From NCBI GenBank assembly GCA_020833645.1, contig JAJHRQ010000001.1:62001-126000 (forward strand): DNA of 64,000 nucleotides, given 5' to 3'. The notes beneath the pieces were generated by a model. It saw only the letters and a program-made list of their open reading frames with translations. It did no database searches and had not been told where the DNA came from. Source of the stretch: Thermocrinis sp. Lineage in GTDB: Bacteria > Aquificota > Aquificia > Aquificales > Aquificaceae. Both the position numbers and the translations under genes were made by a program. Below are positions 8,643 through 17,256 of this stretch, piece by piece (the first letter of the stretch is position 1; every line of letters begins with the position of its first letter).

Positions 8643-11301
8643 TTTGTTGGCGCAGGAACTAAAATGTGTGCTACTTTACTATCATCACAAACCTTTGCCC
8701 GATGATGTGCTCTATGCCTACGATTGGGTGGTGCTGGATGCGGACAACCCTTATATGGAGGTTTTGAAGGAAAAGGGCTTTTATCAAAAAAAGAGGGCAA
8801 AACTCATAGGTTATATGAGCGTAGGAGAGATAGAAACCTACAGGGATTACTACAAAGACCTTAAAAAGTATTCCATTGGGACAAATCCCATGTGGAAGTC
8901 TTTGGTGGCTGATGTGAGGAATAAAGAATATAGACGGTTCCTTTTGGAAGTGGTGGCAAAAAGGATTGCGGACAGAGGTTTTGATGGGTTTCTTTTGGAC
9001 ACCTTAGATTCATACCAGCTTTCCGCCAAAAAAGAAGAGTGGAAAGACTTTCAAGACGCCCTTGTGGATTTTGTAAAGGAGCTAAGGAAAAGGTATCCCG
9101 ACAAGCTGATAGTTTTAAACAGAGGCTTTGAGTTTATAGATAGGGTAAAAGATGACGTAAATGGCGTTTTGGTAGAAAGCCTTTTTAGTGGGCTTGATGC
9201 AAAAAAAAGATACAGGGCAATTTCTGAGGAGGAAAGAAAGTGGCTATTGGACCGGCTAAACAGGATAAAGTCCTATGGCATTCCTGTCATAGTGGTGGAT
9301 TACGCAGACCCAAGGGACAAAAAGAAGGCAAAGGAGCTCGTTAGAAAGATCGCAGAGCTTGGGTTTGTTCCATACGTGGCAGACAAGGAGCTTTCAAGGG
9401 TTGGATATTCTCTCTGTTCTTTAATTCCAAGAAAGGTTGCCATCCTCTATAGTTCAAAAGAAAATCCGGTAGCCCAGTATGAACCCACCCACAGGCTCAC
9501 ATCTATGGTGCTTGAATACCTGGGCTTTGTGCCAGAGATGTTTGACATAGAAGAGGGGTTGCCCGAAATTTACCCAGAGCTTGGCTATGCGGGCGTAATG
9601 GTGGGTTTTTTAAGAAAGATTGACGAAAAATTAATCGATTGGTTGATAAAGGCAAAGGAAGAGGGTTTAAAGCTATTCTTTTTGAATTCATTGCCCTACG
9701 ATGAAAAATTTTATAGAGTTTTTGGCATAAGGGCGGAAAGGAACAGAGAGAGGTCTATAAATCCTTTTAGGCTGATAAGACCGAAGGAAAACAGGGGCTT
9801 TGAGGCACCAATAAAGGTATCCTACACGGATACTCTGTTAATTGCAGAAAAGGGAACACCCATGGTTGAGGTGGAAAACTCCCTCGGACAAAAACACCAT
9901 CCTTTTGCCCTCTTTGATTGGGGAGGATACGCAGTTAATGAGTCCCTTTTGAACGAACGAGAATTGTGGAGCTTTGACCCTTTTGAGGTGTTTAAAAAGG
10001 TCTTTGGGACCACCCTTTTGATTCCTGACCTTACCACCCAAAACGGTGGAAGAATACTTACCACCCATATAGATGGAGATGCCTTCTTTGGAAACGCAGA
10101 CTTTGACCCTTCCAAAACCACGGGAGAGGTAATAAGGGACGAAATAATAAAAAGATATCCCATTCCGCATACTGTTTCCATAATAGTGGGAGAGGTTTCC
10201 AAGGATGGACTGTATCCGGATAAGTCAGAGAGGTTAATAAACATAGCAAAGAGCATATTCTCACTTGAGTGGGTTGAACCCGCAAGCCACAGCTTTTCCC
10301 ATCCCTTTGACTGGCAACCCAAATACAGAAAAAGGGAGCTACCTTACGGCTACAACCTCCCAATAAAAGGCTATAACCTCAACTGGGACAGTGAAATAAA
10401 GGGTTCAATAGAATGGATCAACAGAGAGGTTTTGAATGACCTTGGAAAAAAAGTTAGAGTTTTCCTCTGGACGGGCGAATGCAACCCAAACAGAGAACAG
10501 CTAAGGCAAACCTACCAGCTTGGCATTTTTAACGTTAATGGGGGTTTGACCACCATAACCCAGCAGGAGCCCTTTCTGAAGAACATAGGTCCCTCCGGTG
10601 TCAATTACGGACCCTACTTTCAGGTCTATGCTCCCGTGCAGAACGAAAACATATACACAAACCTTTGGACGAGTCCCTTCTGGGGCTATTTAAACGTTAT
10701 ACAGACCTTTGAGCTTACAGAAAACCCAAGAAGGCTAAAGCCCATCTCTATTTATTATCACTTTTATTCAGGGCAAAAGATGGCTTCTTTGAACGCTTTG
10801 AAAAAGGTTTACGATTGGGCTCTATCAAGGGAAGTAAGTCCCACGTTTTTGTCCGAGTATAGTAGGTGGGTTTTGGACTTCAGACAGACTGCAGTAATGA
10901 GATGGGAAGAAGGCTTTAGGGTAAAAAACGCGGGCGGATTGAGGACCCTGAGGTATCCAAAGGAATGGGGCTATCCGGACACAGAAAAGAGCAAGGGAGT
11001 GGTGGGCTACAGGGAAGGAAAAGATGGCTACAACTATCTCTTCTTGGATGGTTCGGGGGACTACTATCTGGTCTTTTCCTCCCAAAAGCCAAAGCTTGCA
11101 CTTTTATACTCAAACGGCTACGTGGAAAGCTTTGAAAGAAAGGGAAAAGAGTATAGCCTCAGGCTAAGCTCCTACTTACCTTTGGAGGTTCGTTTGGAAA
11201 CCTCTTGCAAAGTGTTCATAAACGGAAAAGCCTACGACCCTGGGGTGGTTGAGTTTAAAGGAGGAAAACATGCAGACATCAAAGCGGTATGCACTGATTA
11301 A
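8605..11301 (+). CDS. pelA: PelA, periplasmic Pel hydrolase/deacetylase
   Basis: PelA partly deacetylates and trims Pel in the periplasm. A signal peptide covers residues 1-17 (MMFIIGLLFFVSSLLAQ). The N-terminal TIM-barrel glycoside-hydrolase domain (about 20-270) contains DGFLLDTLDSY near 127 and VLVESLFSG near 188-196, whose Glu is the likely catalytic acid. The middle part (about 280-470) is a reductase-like/flavodoxin-type fold. The polysaccharide deacetylase domain begins at TTHIDGDAFF (about 484-493, metal/catalytic Asp) and continues with the SHSFSH motif (about 560). The C-terminal ~180 residues are beta-rich. The 898 residues compare with about 948 in P. aeruginosa. It starts inside pelG; I use the first of two consecutive ATGs. 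Confidence 0.9.
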   Translation: MMFIIGLLFFVSSLLAQELKCVLLYYHHKPLPDDVLYAYDWVVLDADNPYMEVLKEKGFYQKKRAKLIGYMSVGEIETYRDYYKDLKKYSIGTNPMWKSLVADVRNKEYRRFLLEVVAKRIADRGFDGFLLDTLDSYQLSAKKEEWKDFQDALVDFVKELRKRYPDKLIVLNRGFEFIDRVKDDVNGVLVESLFSGLDAKKRYRAISEEERKWLLDRLNRIKSYGIPVIVVDYADPRDKKKAKELVRKIAELGFVPYVADKELSRVGYSLCSLIPRKVAILYSSKENPVAQYEPTHRLTSMVLEYLGFVPEMFDIEEGLPEIYPELGYAGVMVGFLRKIDEKLIDWLIKAKEEGLKLFFLNSLPYDEKFYRVFGIRAERNRERSINPFRLIRPKENRGFEAPIKVSYTDTLLIAEKGTPMVEVENSLGQKHHPFALFDWGGYAVNESLLNERELWSFDPFEVFKKVFGTTLLIPDLTTQNGGRILTTHIDGDAFFGNADFDPSKTTGEVIRDEIIKRYPIPHTVSIIVGEVSKDGLYPDKSERLINIAKSIFSLEWVEPASHSFSHPFDWQPKYRKRELPYGYNLPIKGYNLNWDSEIKGSIEWINREVLNDLGKKVRVFLWTGECNPNREQLRQTYQLGIFNVNGGLTTITQQEPFLKNIGPSGVNYGPYFQVYAPVQNENIYTNLWTSPFWGYLNVIQTFELTENPRRLKPISIYYHFYSGQKMASLNALKKVYDWALSREVSPTFLSEYSRWVLDFRQTAVMRWEEGFRVKNAGGLRTLRYPKEWGYPDTEKSKGVVGYREGKDGYNYLFLDGSGDYYLVFSSQKPKLALLYSNGYVESFERKGKEYSLRLSSYLPLEVRLETSCKVFINGKAYDPGVVEFKGGKHADIKAVCTD

Positions 11302-12307
11302 AGCCTTTTCAATAAGGGATTATGTGGGAATAATTCTGACCGCACTGCTGGCGGCGATCCCGCTTTTTCCAAAAGGCAAGTTAGAAGGATATCTGCCAGA
11401 GTCTGCGGAGATAAACACAGACCTAGCTCTTGCTTACTACAGAGCCCTTTTAAGGACGAACCCTTCGGTGGATATATACGACGCCCTAGTCAAGTCCTAC
11501 ATTAGGGTAGGTAGGACTAAAGACGCCATAGAAATAGTTTCAGAAATGGAGAGGAAACATCCCAATGACCCGGAGATATTGTTTTTAAAGTATCAACTGC
11601 TAAAGGCAGAGTATTTCTCCGCCAAAGATGAAGAACAAAAGAAGAGTATAAAAAACGAGATAGAAAAGCTCTTGAGTCTTTACATAAAACTAAAAACGGA
11701 CACAGCCTCCTTGGAAAAAGCCCTCAAGGAAGCGGAGAGTATGAACATTCCTGAGATTGCATACAGAACTTCCACTGTATTGGCGGAAAGAACGGGAAAC
11801 CTTTTTTGGGTTGAAAAGGCCTTTTACTATTCAATAGCCTTCAAAAACTATGCCATGGCTTCAAGGTTTGCGGATTTGTTGGTAGAAAAGAAGGGTAAAG
11901 CTTTTGTAAAAGACGCCATTAACCTTGCACTGCTTTCGGGAAATCTACAAAAGGCTTTTGACTATGCAAGAAGCTACTATCGGGAACTTCCACCAGCGGA
12001 AAGGCACAGTTTGATAAAAAGGCTCATAGAAGTAGGGCTTACCACAGAAAACTATCTTTCCTTTAGGGAGTACATGAAGAAAAACTTTCCTTTGACACCC
12101 GAGGAAAGGCTATACTTGGAAAAGGAGGTTATGAAGCGCGCCCTTTGGGCAAAGGATTATGAAACTTTGAAAAGGCTGATCCTTGAAAACCTATACCTGA
12201 GTCAAAGCCTTGAATACAGGAACTTCCTTTTGGAGCTTGCTTTGGGAACGGGAGACCCTTACTTTGCTCGGGATGTAGCCAAAAGGCTTTACTCTGGTAA
12301 TAATTAG
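11270..12307 (+). CDS. Membrane-anchored TPR protein, possible N-terminal half of split PelB
   Basis: It has 345 residues, with a cytosolic N-terminus, one membrane span (about residues 16-34, YVGIILTALLAAIPLFP) and then TPR-like helices to the end. I choose the ATG at 11270 because AAGGAGG precedes it by 5 nt; it lies inside the end of pelA in another frame. PelB of P. aeruginosa has this topology at its N-terminus (one span plus TPRs) fused to the porin. The first gene of this operon supplies TPRs plus porin but its start is not visible. This gene may therefore be the inner-membrane part of a split PelB, or a separate accessory scaffold. It ends the pel operon. Confidence 0.5.
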   Translation: MQTSKRYALIKAFSIRDYVGIILTALLAAIPLFPKGKLEGYLPESAEINTDLALAYYRALLRTNPSVDIYDALVKSYIRVGRTKDAIEIVSEMERKHPNDPEILFLKYQLLKAEYFSAKDEEQKKSIKNEIEKLLSLYIKLKTDTASLEKALKEAESMNIPEIAYRTSTVLAERTGNLFWVEKAFYYSIAFKNYAMASRFADLLVEKKGKAFVKDAINLALLSGNLQKAFDYARSYYRELPPAERHSLIKRLIEVGLTTENYLSFREYMKKNFPLTPEERLYLEKEVMKRALWAKDYETLKRLILENLYLSQSLEYRNFLLELALGTGDPYFARDVAKRLYSGNN

Positions 12308-12321
12308 TTCAATTGCTATTT

Positions 12322-12327
12322 TATAAT
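12322..12327 (+). promoter_or_regulatory. -10 box of leuS-alpha, probable leaderless transcript
   Basis: A perfect TATAAT ends 8 nt before the ATG at 12336 and there is no Shine-Dalgarno between them. Transcription would begin at or 1-2 nt before the start codon. Confidence 0.55.
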
Positions 12328-12335
12328 TTTAGCCT

Positions 12336-14144
12336 ATGGAAAAAAGCTACAATCCAAGGGATATAGAGCAGAAGTGGCAAAGGCGCTGGGAGGAGCTTGG
12401 AGTTTTTAAGGTGGAGGAAGGAGAGAACAAGGTCTATGTGCTTGAGATGTTTCCATACCCGTCGGGGCGCATTCACATGGGTCATGTTAGAAACTACACC
12501 ATTGGGGATGCCCTGGCGCGCTTTTTGAGGATGAAGGGAAAAAGGGTTTTGCATCCCATGGGATGGGACGCCTTTGGTTTGCCTGCGGAAAACGCCGCGC
12601 TAAAACACGGAGTGCATCCCGCCCAATGGACCAAGGAAAATATAAATTACATGAGAGAGCAACTCAAAAGTATGGGCTTTTCCTACGATTGGGACAGGGA
12701 GATTGCTACCTGCGAACCAGAGTATTACAAATGGAACCAGTGGATCTTTTTAAAGCTTTATGAAAAGGGCTTGGTTTATAGAAAGGATGCGGAGGTTAAT
12801 TGGTGCCCTAACGATGAGACGGTCCTTGCAAACGAGCAGGTTATAGAGGGCAAGTGTTGGCGTTGTGGAACGCCCGTGATAAGGAAAAACGTGCCCTCTT
12901 GGTACATAAAGATCACCGATTATGCGGAGAGGCTTTTGGAAGACCTAAAGCTCTTGGAGGGAAAGTGGCCCGAAAGGGTGATCCTTCAGCAAAGAAACTG
13001 GATAGGTAGGTCCGAAGGTGCGGTAATAAAGTTCTATGTGGACGAAGTGCCTATAGAGGTCTTTACCACGAGACCGGACACGGTTTTTGGTGCCACCTTT
13101 TTGGTGCTAGCACCCGAGCATCCACTAACTTTACCCCTTGCCAAGAGGGGGGGTAAGCTGAAAGAGGTGGAAGGGTTTGTCAACAAAATGAAGCACATGT
13201 CCTCAAGGGAGAGAGGGACCCAAGAGGAAAAGGAGGGCGTATTTCTTGGAGTGTATGCGAAAAACCCTGCCAACGGTGAGCTGATCCCCGTATGGACCGC
13301 CAACTATGTGCTCTATGAGTATGGCACTGGGGCGATCATGTGCGTGCCCGCCCACGACCAAAGGGACTATGAGTTTGCCCAAAAGTACAACCTTCCCATA
13401 AAGGTGGTAGTCAAACCCAAAGACTCAGAATTGCCAGAGGGCAAAGCCTACAAAGATCCTGGCATTCTCATAAACTCCGGACCCTTTGACGGAATGGACT
13501 CTGAGAGGGCAAAAATAGAAATAACCCAATGGCTAAAGGAGAAGGGTCTGGCAGACTTCAAAATCACATACAGGCTGAGAGATTGGAACATATCCCGCCA
13601 AAGATACTGGGGTACACCCATTCCTATAATTTACTGTCCAAGCTGTGGCACTGTACCAGTTCCAGAGGATCAACTCCCTGTTTTACTGCCAGAAAAGGTG
13701 GAGATCACCGGACACGGAAATCCTTTAGAGAAGGTGGAGGATTGGGTAAATACCACCTGTCCCCAATGCGGAGGTCCAGCCAAAAGGGAAACGGACACCA
13801 TGGACACCTTCTTTGATTCTTCTTGGTATTTCCTTCGCTACTGCGACCCGAAGAACGACAAACTGCCCTTTGACCCCAAGAAGGTGGAAAGCTGGATGCC
13901 AGTGGATTACTACATAGGTGGCATAGAGCATGCGGTCTTGCACCTCCTGTATGCCCGGTTCTTCCAGAAGTTTCTCTTTGACCTGGGGCTTGTGAAGGAT
14001 CCGGAGCCCTTTGAAAGGCTAATTACCCAAGGTATGGTGCTAAAAAGGTGGGTAAGCATTGAGAAGTTCTTGGAGTATTTGGGACTGAGTTTGGAGGATC
14101 CCGTGGAGCTTTTGAAAGCTAAAATCTCTGAGCTTACTTCTTGA
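12336..14144 (+). CDS. leuS: Leucyl-tRNA synthetase, alpha subunit (split LeuRS)
   Basis: It charges tRNA-Leu. The Rossmann HIGH motif is seen as HMGH (about residues 47-50), a zinc knuckle as CWRCG (near 172), the CP1 editing domain with the Thr-rich [12 protein letters not shown] (about 240), and the second zinc-type CPSCG/CPQCGG cysteines (about 433-480). The protein ends after ITQGMVL at residue 602, before any KMSKS loop or anticodon-binding domain. Those lie in a separate beta gene in Aquifex, and that gene is not in this window. So this is not a truncation by damage: the split is the known Aquificaceae arrangement (alpha 634, beta 289 residues in A. aeolicus). The stop codon overlaps the Fur-box-like site of the next gene. 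Confidence 0.93.
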   Translation: MEKSYNPRDIEQKWQRRWEELGVFKVEEGENKVYVLEMFPYPSGRIHMGHVRNYTIGDALARFLRMKGKRVLHPMGWDAFGLPAENAALKHGVHPAQWTKENINYMREQLKSMGFSYDWDREIATCEPEYYKWNQWIFLKLYEKGLVYRKDAEVNWCPNDETVLANEQVIEGKCWRCGTPVIRKNVPSWYIKITDYAERLLEDLKLLEGKWPERVILQQRNWIGRSEGAVIKFYVDEVPIEVFTTRPDTVFGATFLVLAPEHPLTLPLAKRGGKLKEVEGFVNKMKHMSSRERGTQEEKEGVFLGVYAKNPANGELIPVWTANYVLYEYGTGAIMCVPAHDQRDYEFAQKYNLPIKVVVKPKDSELPEGKAYKDPGILINSGPFDGMDSERAKIEITQWLKEKGLADFKITYRLRDWNISRQRYWGTPIPIIYCPSCGTVPVPEDQLPVLLPEKVEITGHGNPLEKVEDWVNTTCPQCGGPAKRETDTMDTFFDSSWYFLRYCDPKNDKLPFDPKKVESWMPVDYYIGGIEHAVLHLLYARFFQKFLFDLGLVKDPEPFERLITQGMVLKRWVSIEKFLEYLGLSLEDPVELLKAKISELTS

Positions 14145-14161
14145 TAATTATCATTGTTATC
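14143..14161 (+). promoter_or_regulatory. Fur-box-like operator with overlapping promoter
   Basis: GATAATTATCATTGTTATC matches 15 of 19 positions of the classical Fur box (GATAATGATAATCATTATC). It overlaps a candidate -35 TTGTTA (14154-14159), followed 16 nt later by TAAAAT (14176-14181). Such a site would let iron availability control the iron-sulfur cluster that follows. Inference from motif only. Confidence 0.4.
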
Positions 14162-14211
14162 TTTTGTTTTTTCCCTAAAATAAAATCCATCAAACCTAGG
14201 AGGTGTAAGCC

Positions 14212-14673
14212 ATGTTTGAATACAGCGAAAAAGTATTAGATCACTTTTTGAACCCAAGGAATGTGGGTGTTTTGGAAGATGCCAACGGCATTGGGCAGTG
14301 TGGAAACCCCGCCTGCGGAGACGCTATGCTATTTACCATAAAGGTAAACCCCGAGACGGACGTTATAGAGGATGTGAGGTTTAAAACCTTCGGCTGTGGC
14401 TCTGCCATAGCGGTTTCTTCTATGCTTACAGAGATGGTCAAAGGCAAGACCATAGACTATGCCCTCAACCTAACCTACAAGGACATCTTTGAAGAGCTGG
14501 GCGGACTTCCTCCTCAAAAGATCCATTGCACCAACTTGGGCTTGGAAACCCTGCATGTGGCCATCAAGGATTACCTCATAAAGCAGGGTAGGCTTGAAGA
14601 GGCGGAAAAGATTCCCGACTGCTACGAAGAGCAAGAAGAAGAAAAGACCGAGTTTGAGTTCCTATCCCTGTGA
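14212..14673 (+). CDS. IscU/NifU-type Fe-S cluster scaffold
   Basis: The protein assembles [2Fe-2S] clusters from cysteine-desulfurase sulfur and passes them on. The three scaffold cysteines are visible: GNPACGDAM (about 40), FKTFGCGSAIA (about 63) and KIHCTNLGLE (about 106), each in the classic IscU context. It has 153 residues against about 128 for E. coli IscU; the extra is an acidic Cys-containing tail (CYEEQEEEK) like the Aquifex protein. A strong AGGAGGTG (14198-14205) sits 6 nt before the ATG. The next gene starts at the GTG that overlaps the stop, so it heads a sulfur/Fe-S operon. Confidence 0.88.
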   Translation: MFEYSEKVLDHFLNPRNVGVLEDANGIGQCGNPACGDAMLFTIKVNPETDVIEDVRFKTFGCGSAIAVSSMLTEMVKGKTIDYALNLTYKDIFEELGGLPPQKIHCTNLGLETLHVAIKDYLIKQGRLEEAEKIPDCYEEQEEEKTEFEFLSL

Positions 14674-15716
14674 GCCAAATAAAAGCTTTGGCACTGCTTT
14701 CGGGTGGATTAGATAGCACGCTGGCAATAAAGTTAGTGCAGGAGCAGGGCATTTTTGTCCGTGCCCTGCACTTTTACACAGGCTTTTGTATAACTGAACA
14801 AAAGAGAAGGTTGGGAATAAAAAAAGAGGACGGTTTCCAGTATATGAACCCAGCCCTAAAGGCTGCGGCGCAGTTGGGTGTTCCCGTAGAGATTGTGGAT
14901 ATCTCCGAAGAATACTTTAATGTAGTGCTGAACCCAAAGTACGGCTACGGTAAAAGCGTAAATCCGTGCATAGACTGCCGGATAATGATGCTGAGAAAGG
15001 CAAAGGAAATAATGTACAGGGAGGGCTATCACTTTGTGATCACCGGGGAGGTGGTGGGTCAAAGACCCATGAGCCAGAGGCTACCCATACTAAAGCTTAT
15101 AGAAAAAGAGGCGGGCTTGGAAGGCTATGTCCTTAGACCTTTATCCGCTAAGTTACTTCCACCAACGGTGCCGGAAAAGATGGGTTGGATAGACCGGGAG
15201 AAGCTACTGGACATAAGTGGAAGGGGCAGGAAGGTGCAGATAAGCCTTGCAAAAAAGTATGGCCTAGACTACGAACAGCCCGCTGGAGGATGTTGCTACC
15301 TAACAGACCCCAACTATGCCTTAAAGTTTAAAGAGGCTTTAGCAAGGGAAGGCTCCATAACAAGAGAAGACCTTGTCCTTTTATCTGTAGGAAGGCACCT
15401 AAGACTTCCCTCCGGCGTCAAGCTTGTAGTAGCAAGGAACGAGGGAGAGGTTAGTTTTCTGAGTGGTTTCAAAAACCGTTATGGCTATGCCCAGAGAAAG
15501 GACCAACAGGGCACCCTTGTTATAATTAAAGGAGTTCCAAAGGAGGAAGAGTACTCCCTAATAGCGGGCGTGGTCTGCAGGTACTCAAAGAGGGAACCTG
15601 CAGAGGTGATAATAAAGGTAAAAGACGAGGAGAGGGTGATACTAGGGGAGCCTTTGGAGGATGAGATCTTAGAAAGCTTTAAAATACTCAAAGGAGCGTC
15701 CCATGGAGTTGGATAA
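14670..15716 (+). CDS. PP-loop ATPase, MnmA/ThiI-like tRNA thiolase candidate
   Basis: An N-terminal PP-loop LSGGLDST (residues 9-16) marks an adenylating enzyme of the MnmA/ThiI/TtuA superfamily, which activates tRNA uridine for sulfur insertion. Likely catalytic cysteines are in the CIDC pair (about residues 98-101) and in the GGCCYL segment (about 207-212). The C-terminal ~100 residues resemble the NFACT-R/DUF814 domain often attached to this subfamily. It lies between an IscU-like scaffold and a TusA-like protein, overlapping both by 4 and 14 bases, which supports a role as sulfur acceptor enzyme. The substrate nucleoside cannot be told from sequence. The GTG start overlaps the previous stop. 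Confidence 0.7.
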   Translation: MSQIKALALLSGGLDSTLAIKLVQEQGIFVRALHFYTGFCITEQKRRLGIKKEDGFQYMNPALKAAAQLGVPVEIVDISEEYFNVVLNPKYGYGKSVNPCIDCRIMMLRKAKEIMYREGYHFVITGEVVGQRPMSQRLPILKLIEKEAGLEGYVLRPLSAKLLPPTVPEKMGWIDREKLLDISGRGRKVQISLAKKYGLDYEQPAGGCCYLTDPNYALKFKEALAREGSITREDLVLLSVGRHLRLPSGVKLVVARNEGEVSFLSGFKNRYGYAQRKDQQGTLVIIKGVPKEEEYSLIAGVVCRYSKREPAEVIIKVKDEERVILGEPLEDEILESFKILKGASHGVG

Positions 15717-15954
15717 GATAAAGCCCGATGTGGTTCATGATGTAGTGGGAACCTTTTGCCCTGTGCCCGTGGCAGAAACCTCTAAAATGATCAAACAGAT
15801 GCAAATAGGGCAGATTTTAGAGTTGATAGCGGATGACCCGGGCGTGGTGGAGGACATTCCCGCCTGGTGCAAGGCTACAGGGCAAGAGTTCTTGGGCATG
15901 TACGAAGAAGACGGCGAGTTTCATCTCTTTATCAGAAAAGTAAAAGAACTATGA
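15703..15954 (+). CDS. TusA-like sulfur carrier
   Basis: It has 83 residues with the single CPxP motif (FCPVPV, residues 19-24) of the TusA/SirA/YeeD family, whose Cys carries a persulfide to tRNA-thiolating or sulfur-oxidation enzymes. The second Cys (WCKATGQEF) is common in the family. It starts inside the PP-loop gene and ends ATGA with the next gene. In sulfur-oxidising Aquificaceae TusA proteins can serve dissimilatory sulfur transfer; the neighbours here favour tRNA or Fe-S sulfur trafficking. Confidence 0.8.
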   Translation: MELDKIKPDVVHDVVGTFCPVPVAETSKMIKQMQIGQILELIADDPGVVEDIPAWCKATGQEFLGMYEEDGEFHLFIRKVKEL

Positions 15955-16208
15955 GGGAGAGGATCACCTTAGACATAAACCTCAAAGAGCTTTTGGAGAG
16001 ATACCCGGAGACTAAGGAAATACTGTGGGATTATGGACTTGGTAAGTTGGAAGAGGAAGACCTTCTTGACGTAGTGGCAGACAAGCTAACCCTAAAGGGC
16101 TTTTTTAGGTTGATGGAGTTGGATGAGGAAGATCAGGGAAAGCTCTGGATGAAAATCCAAAATTTAATTAGAGAGCTGGAGGACCCATCATGGAAAGAGA
16201 AAAGCTAA
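15951..16208 (+). CDS. Small DUF1858-like protein
   Basis: It has 85 residues and opens ITLDINLKELLERYPETKEI, which resembles the DUF1858 domain pattern (a short helical domain usually followed by a CxxC). The usual cysteines are absent here (DYGLGKLEEEDL instead), so if it belongs to the family it has lost the redox/metal pair. It uses the ATG in the ATGA overlap with the TusA gene. Function unknown; the tight coupling to TusA-like and NifU-like genes suggests a helper in sulfur transfer. Confidence 0.55.
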   Translation: MRERITLDINLKELLERYPETKEILWDYGLGKLEEEDLLDVVADKLTLKGFFRLMELDEEDQGKLWMKIQNLIRELEDPSWKEKS

Positions 16209-16441
16209 AAGAAGTTGAACTGATCCTTGAAAAAATCAGACCAGCCCTTAAGGAACATCACGGAAACCTAAAGGTTGTGGACATCAAAGGGGGTGAGGTG
16301 TATTTACAGTTTGAGGGTGGATGCACCGACTGTCCCATAGTGGACGTTAGCGTAAAGGAAGTGGTGGGCATTGCCCTCAAGGGCAATCTAGACTGGGTAA
16401 AGAAGGTGGAAATCTCCGTTCCCAAGCACAATCTTTTATGA
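16190..16441 (+). CDS. NifU C-terminal domain (Nfu-type) Fe-S carrier
   Basis: It has 83 residues and matches the Nfu domain: LEKIRPALKEHHGNLKVVDIKGGEVYLQFEGGC with the metal-binding CTDC (about residues 45-48). Nfu proteins bind a [4Fe-4S] cluster between two subunits and hand it to target enzymes. The ORF begins within the preceding gene (19-base overlap) and ends overlapping aroE by 4 bases. Together with the IscU-like gene upstream it gives a split NifU: N-domain and C-domain as separate proteins in one operon. Confidence 0.82.
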   Translation: MEREKLKEVELILEKIRPALKEHHGNLKVVDIKGGEVYLQFEGGCTDCPIVDVSVKEVVGIALKGNLDWVKKVEISVPKHNLL

Positions 16442-17256
16442 AAATCTCCGGAAAGACCGCCCTCTACGGCGTCGTCGGATATCCTATAAGCCACTCCCTT
16501 TCTCCTGTCTTTCAAAACAGAATCTTTGAGCATTTGGGCTTAAAGGCGGTGTATGTTCCCTTTGAGGTAAAACCCGAGAGCCTAAAAACTGCCCTTGAAG
16601 GGCTAAAGGCACTGGGAATAAAAGGTGTGAATGTTACTATCCCACACAAAGAGAAGGTCCTTGAGCTCGTTGATTACGCAGACGAGCATGCCAAAAATAT
16701 TGGGGCGGTAAATACGGTCAAGTTTGGAGAGAGAACAGAAGGCTACAACACTGACTGGGTTGGCTTTTTAAAAAGCCTTAAAGAGATTCTCCCAGAGCTA
16801 AAGGGTAAAAAGGTTTTAGTTTTGGGAGCTGGTGGTTCTGCCCGGGCGGTGCTCTATGCCCTAAAGCAAGAGGGAGCGCAGGTCTTTCTGTGGAACAGAA
16901 CAAAGGAAAAGGCTAAACTGCTTTCCCAGAGCTTTGGGGTGGATGTGGTGGAATCACCAGAGGAGGTTGTGCCAAACGTAGACCTAATAGTGAACACCAC
17001 CTCGGTGGGCTTGACGGAAGACTACATGCTCTTTGATTATTCCCTCATAAGAGAGGGACAAGTGGTCTTTGAACTGCTCTACAACAGGCAAACCCTTCTA
17101 AAGGAGTGGGCGGAAAAAAGGGGAGCTATATACTCAGATGGTCTGAAGATGCTCGTATATCAGGGATTGGAGAGCTTTAGGTTATGGACTGGCTGTGAGC
17201 CAAGCCCGAAGGTTGCCCTTCAAGCCCTTTCTGAGCATCTAAAACTAACTCTTTGA
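16438..17256 (+). CDS. aroE: Shikimate dehydrogenase
   Basis: The enzyme reduces 3-dehydroshikimate to shikimate with NADPH in the aromatic pathway. Visible are the substrate-binding GYPISHSLSP (about residues 15-24), the catalytic Lys in NVTIPHKEKV (about 62-71), the NTDWVG motif (about 103), the glycine-rich GAGGSARAV (about 127-135) and the NRT segment (about 153) that reads the NADP phosphate. It has 272 residues, the normal length. Start ATG overlaps the previous stop. Its 3' end overlaps the convergent hemH by 80 bases. Confidence 0.93.
   Translation: MKISGKTALYGVVGYPISHSLSPVFQNRIFEHLGLKAVYVPFEVKPESLKTALEGLKALGIKGVNVTIPHKEKVLELVDYADEHAKNIGAVNTVKFGERTEGYNTDWVGFLKSLKEILPELKGKKVLVLGAGGSARAVLYALKQEGAQVFLWNRTKEKAKLLSQSFGVDVVESPEEVVPNVDLIVNTTSVGLTEDYMLFDYSLIREGQVVFELLYNRQTLLKEWAEKRGAIYSDGLKMLVYQGLESFRLWTGCEPSPKVALQALSEHLKLTL

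Noticed and set aside
9822-10322. 166-codon minus-strand frame inside pelA
   Set aside because: pelA is well supported by its deacetylase motifs across this stretch; the antisense frame has no features.
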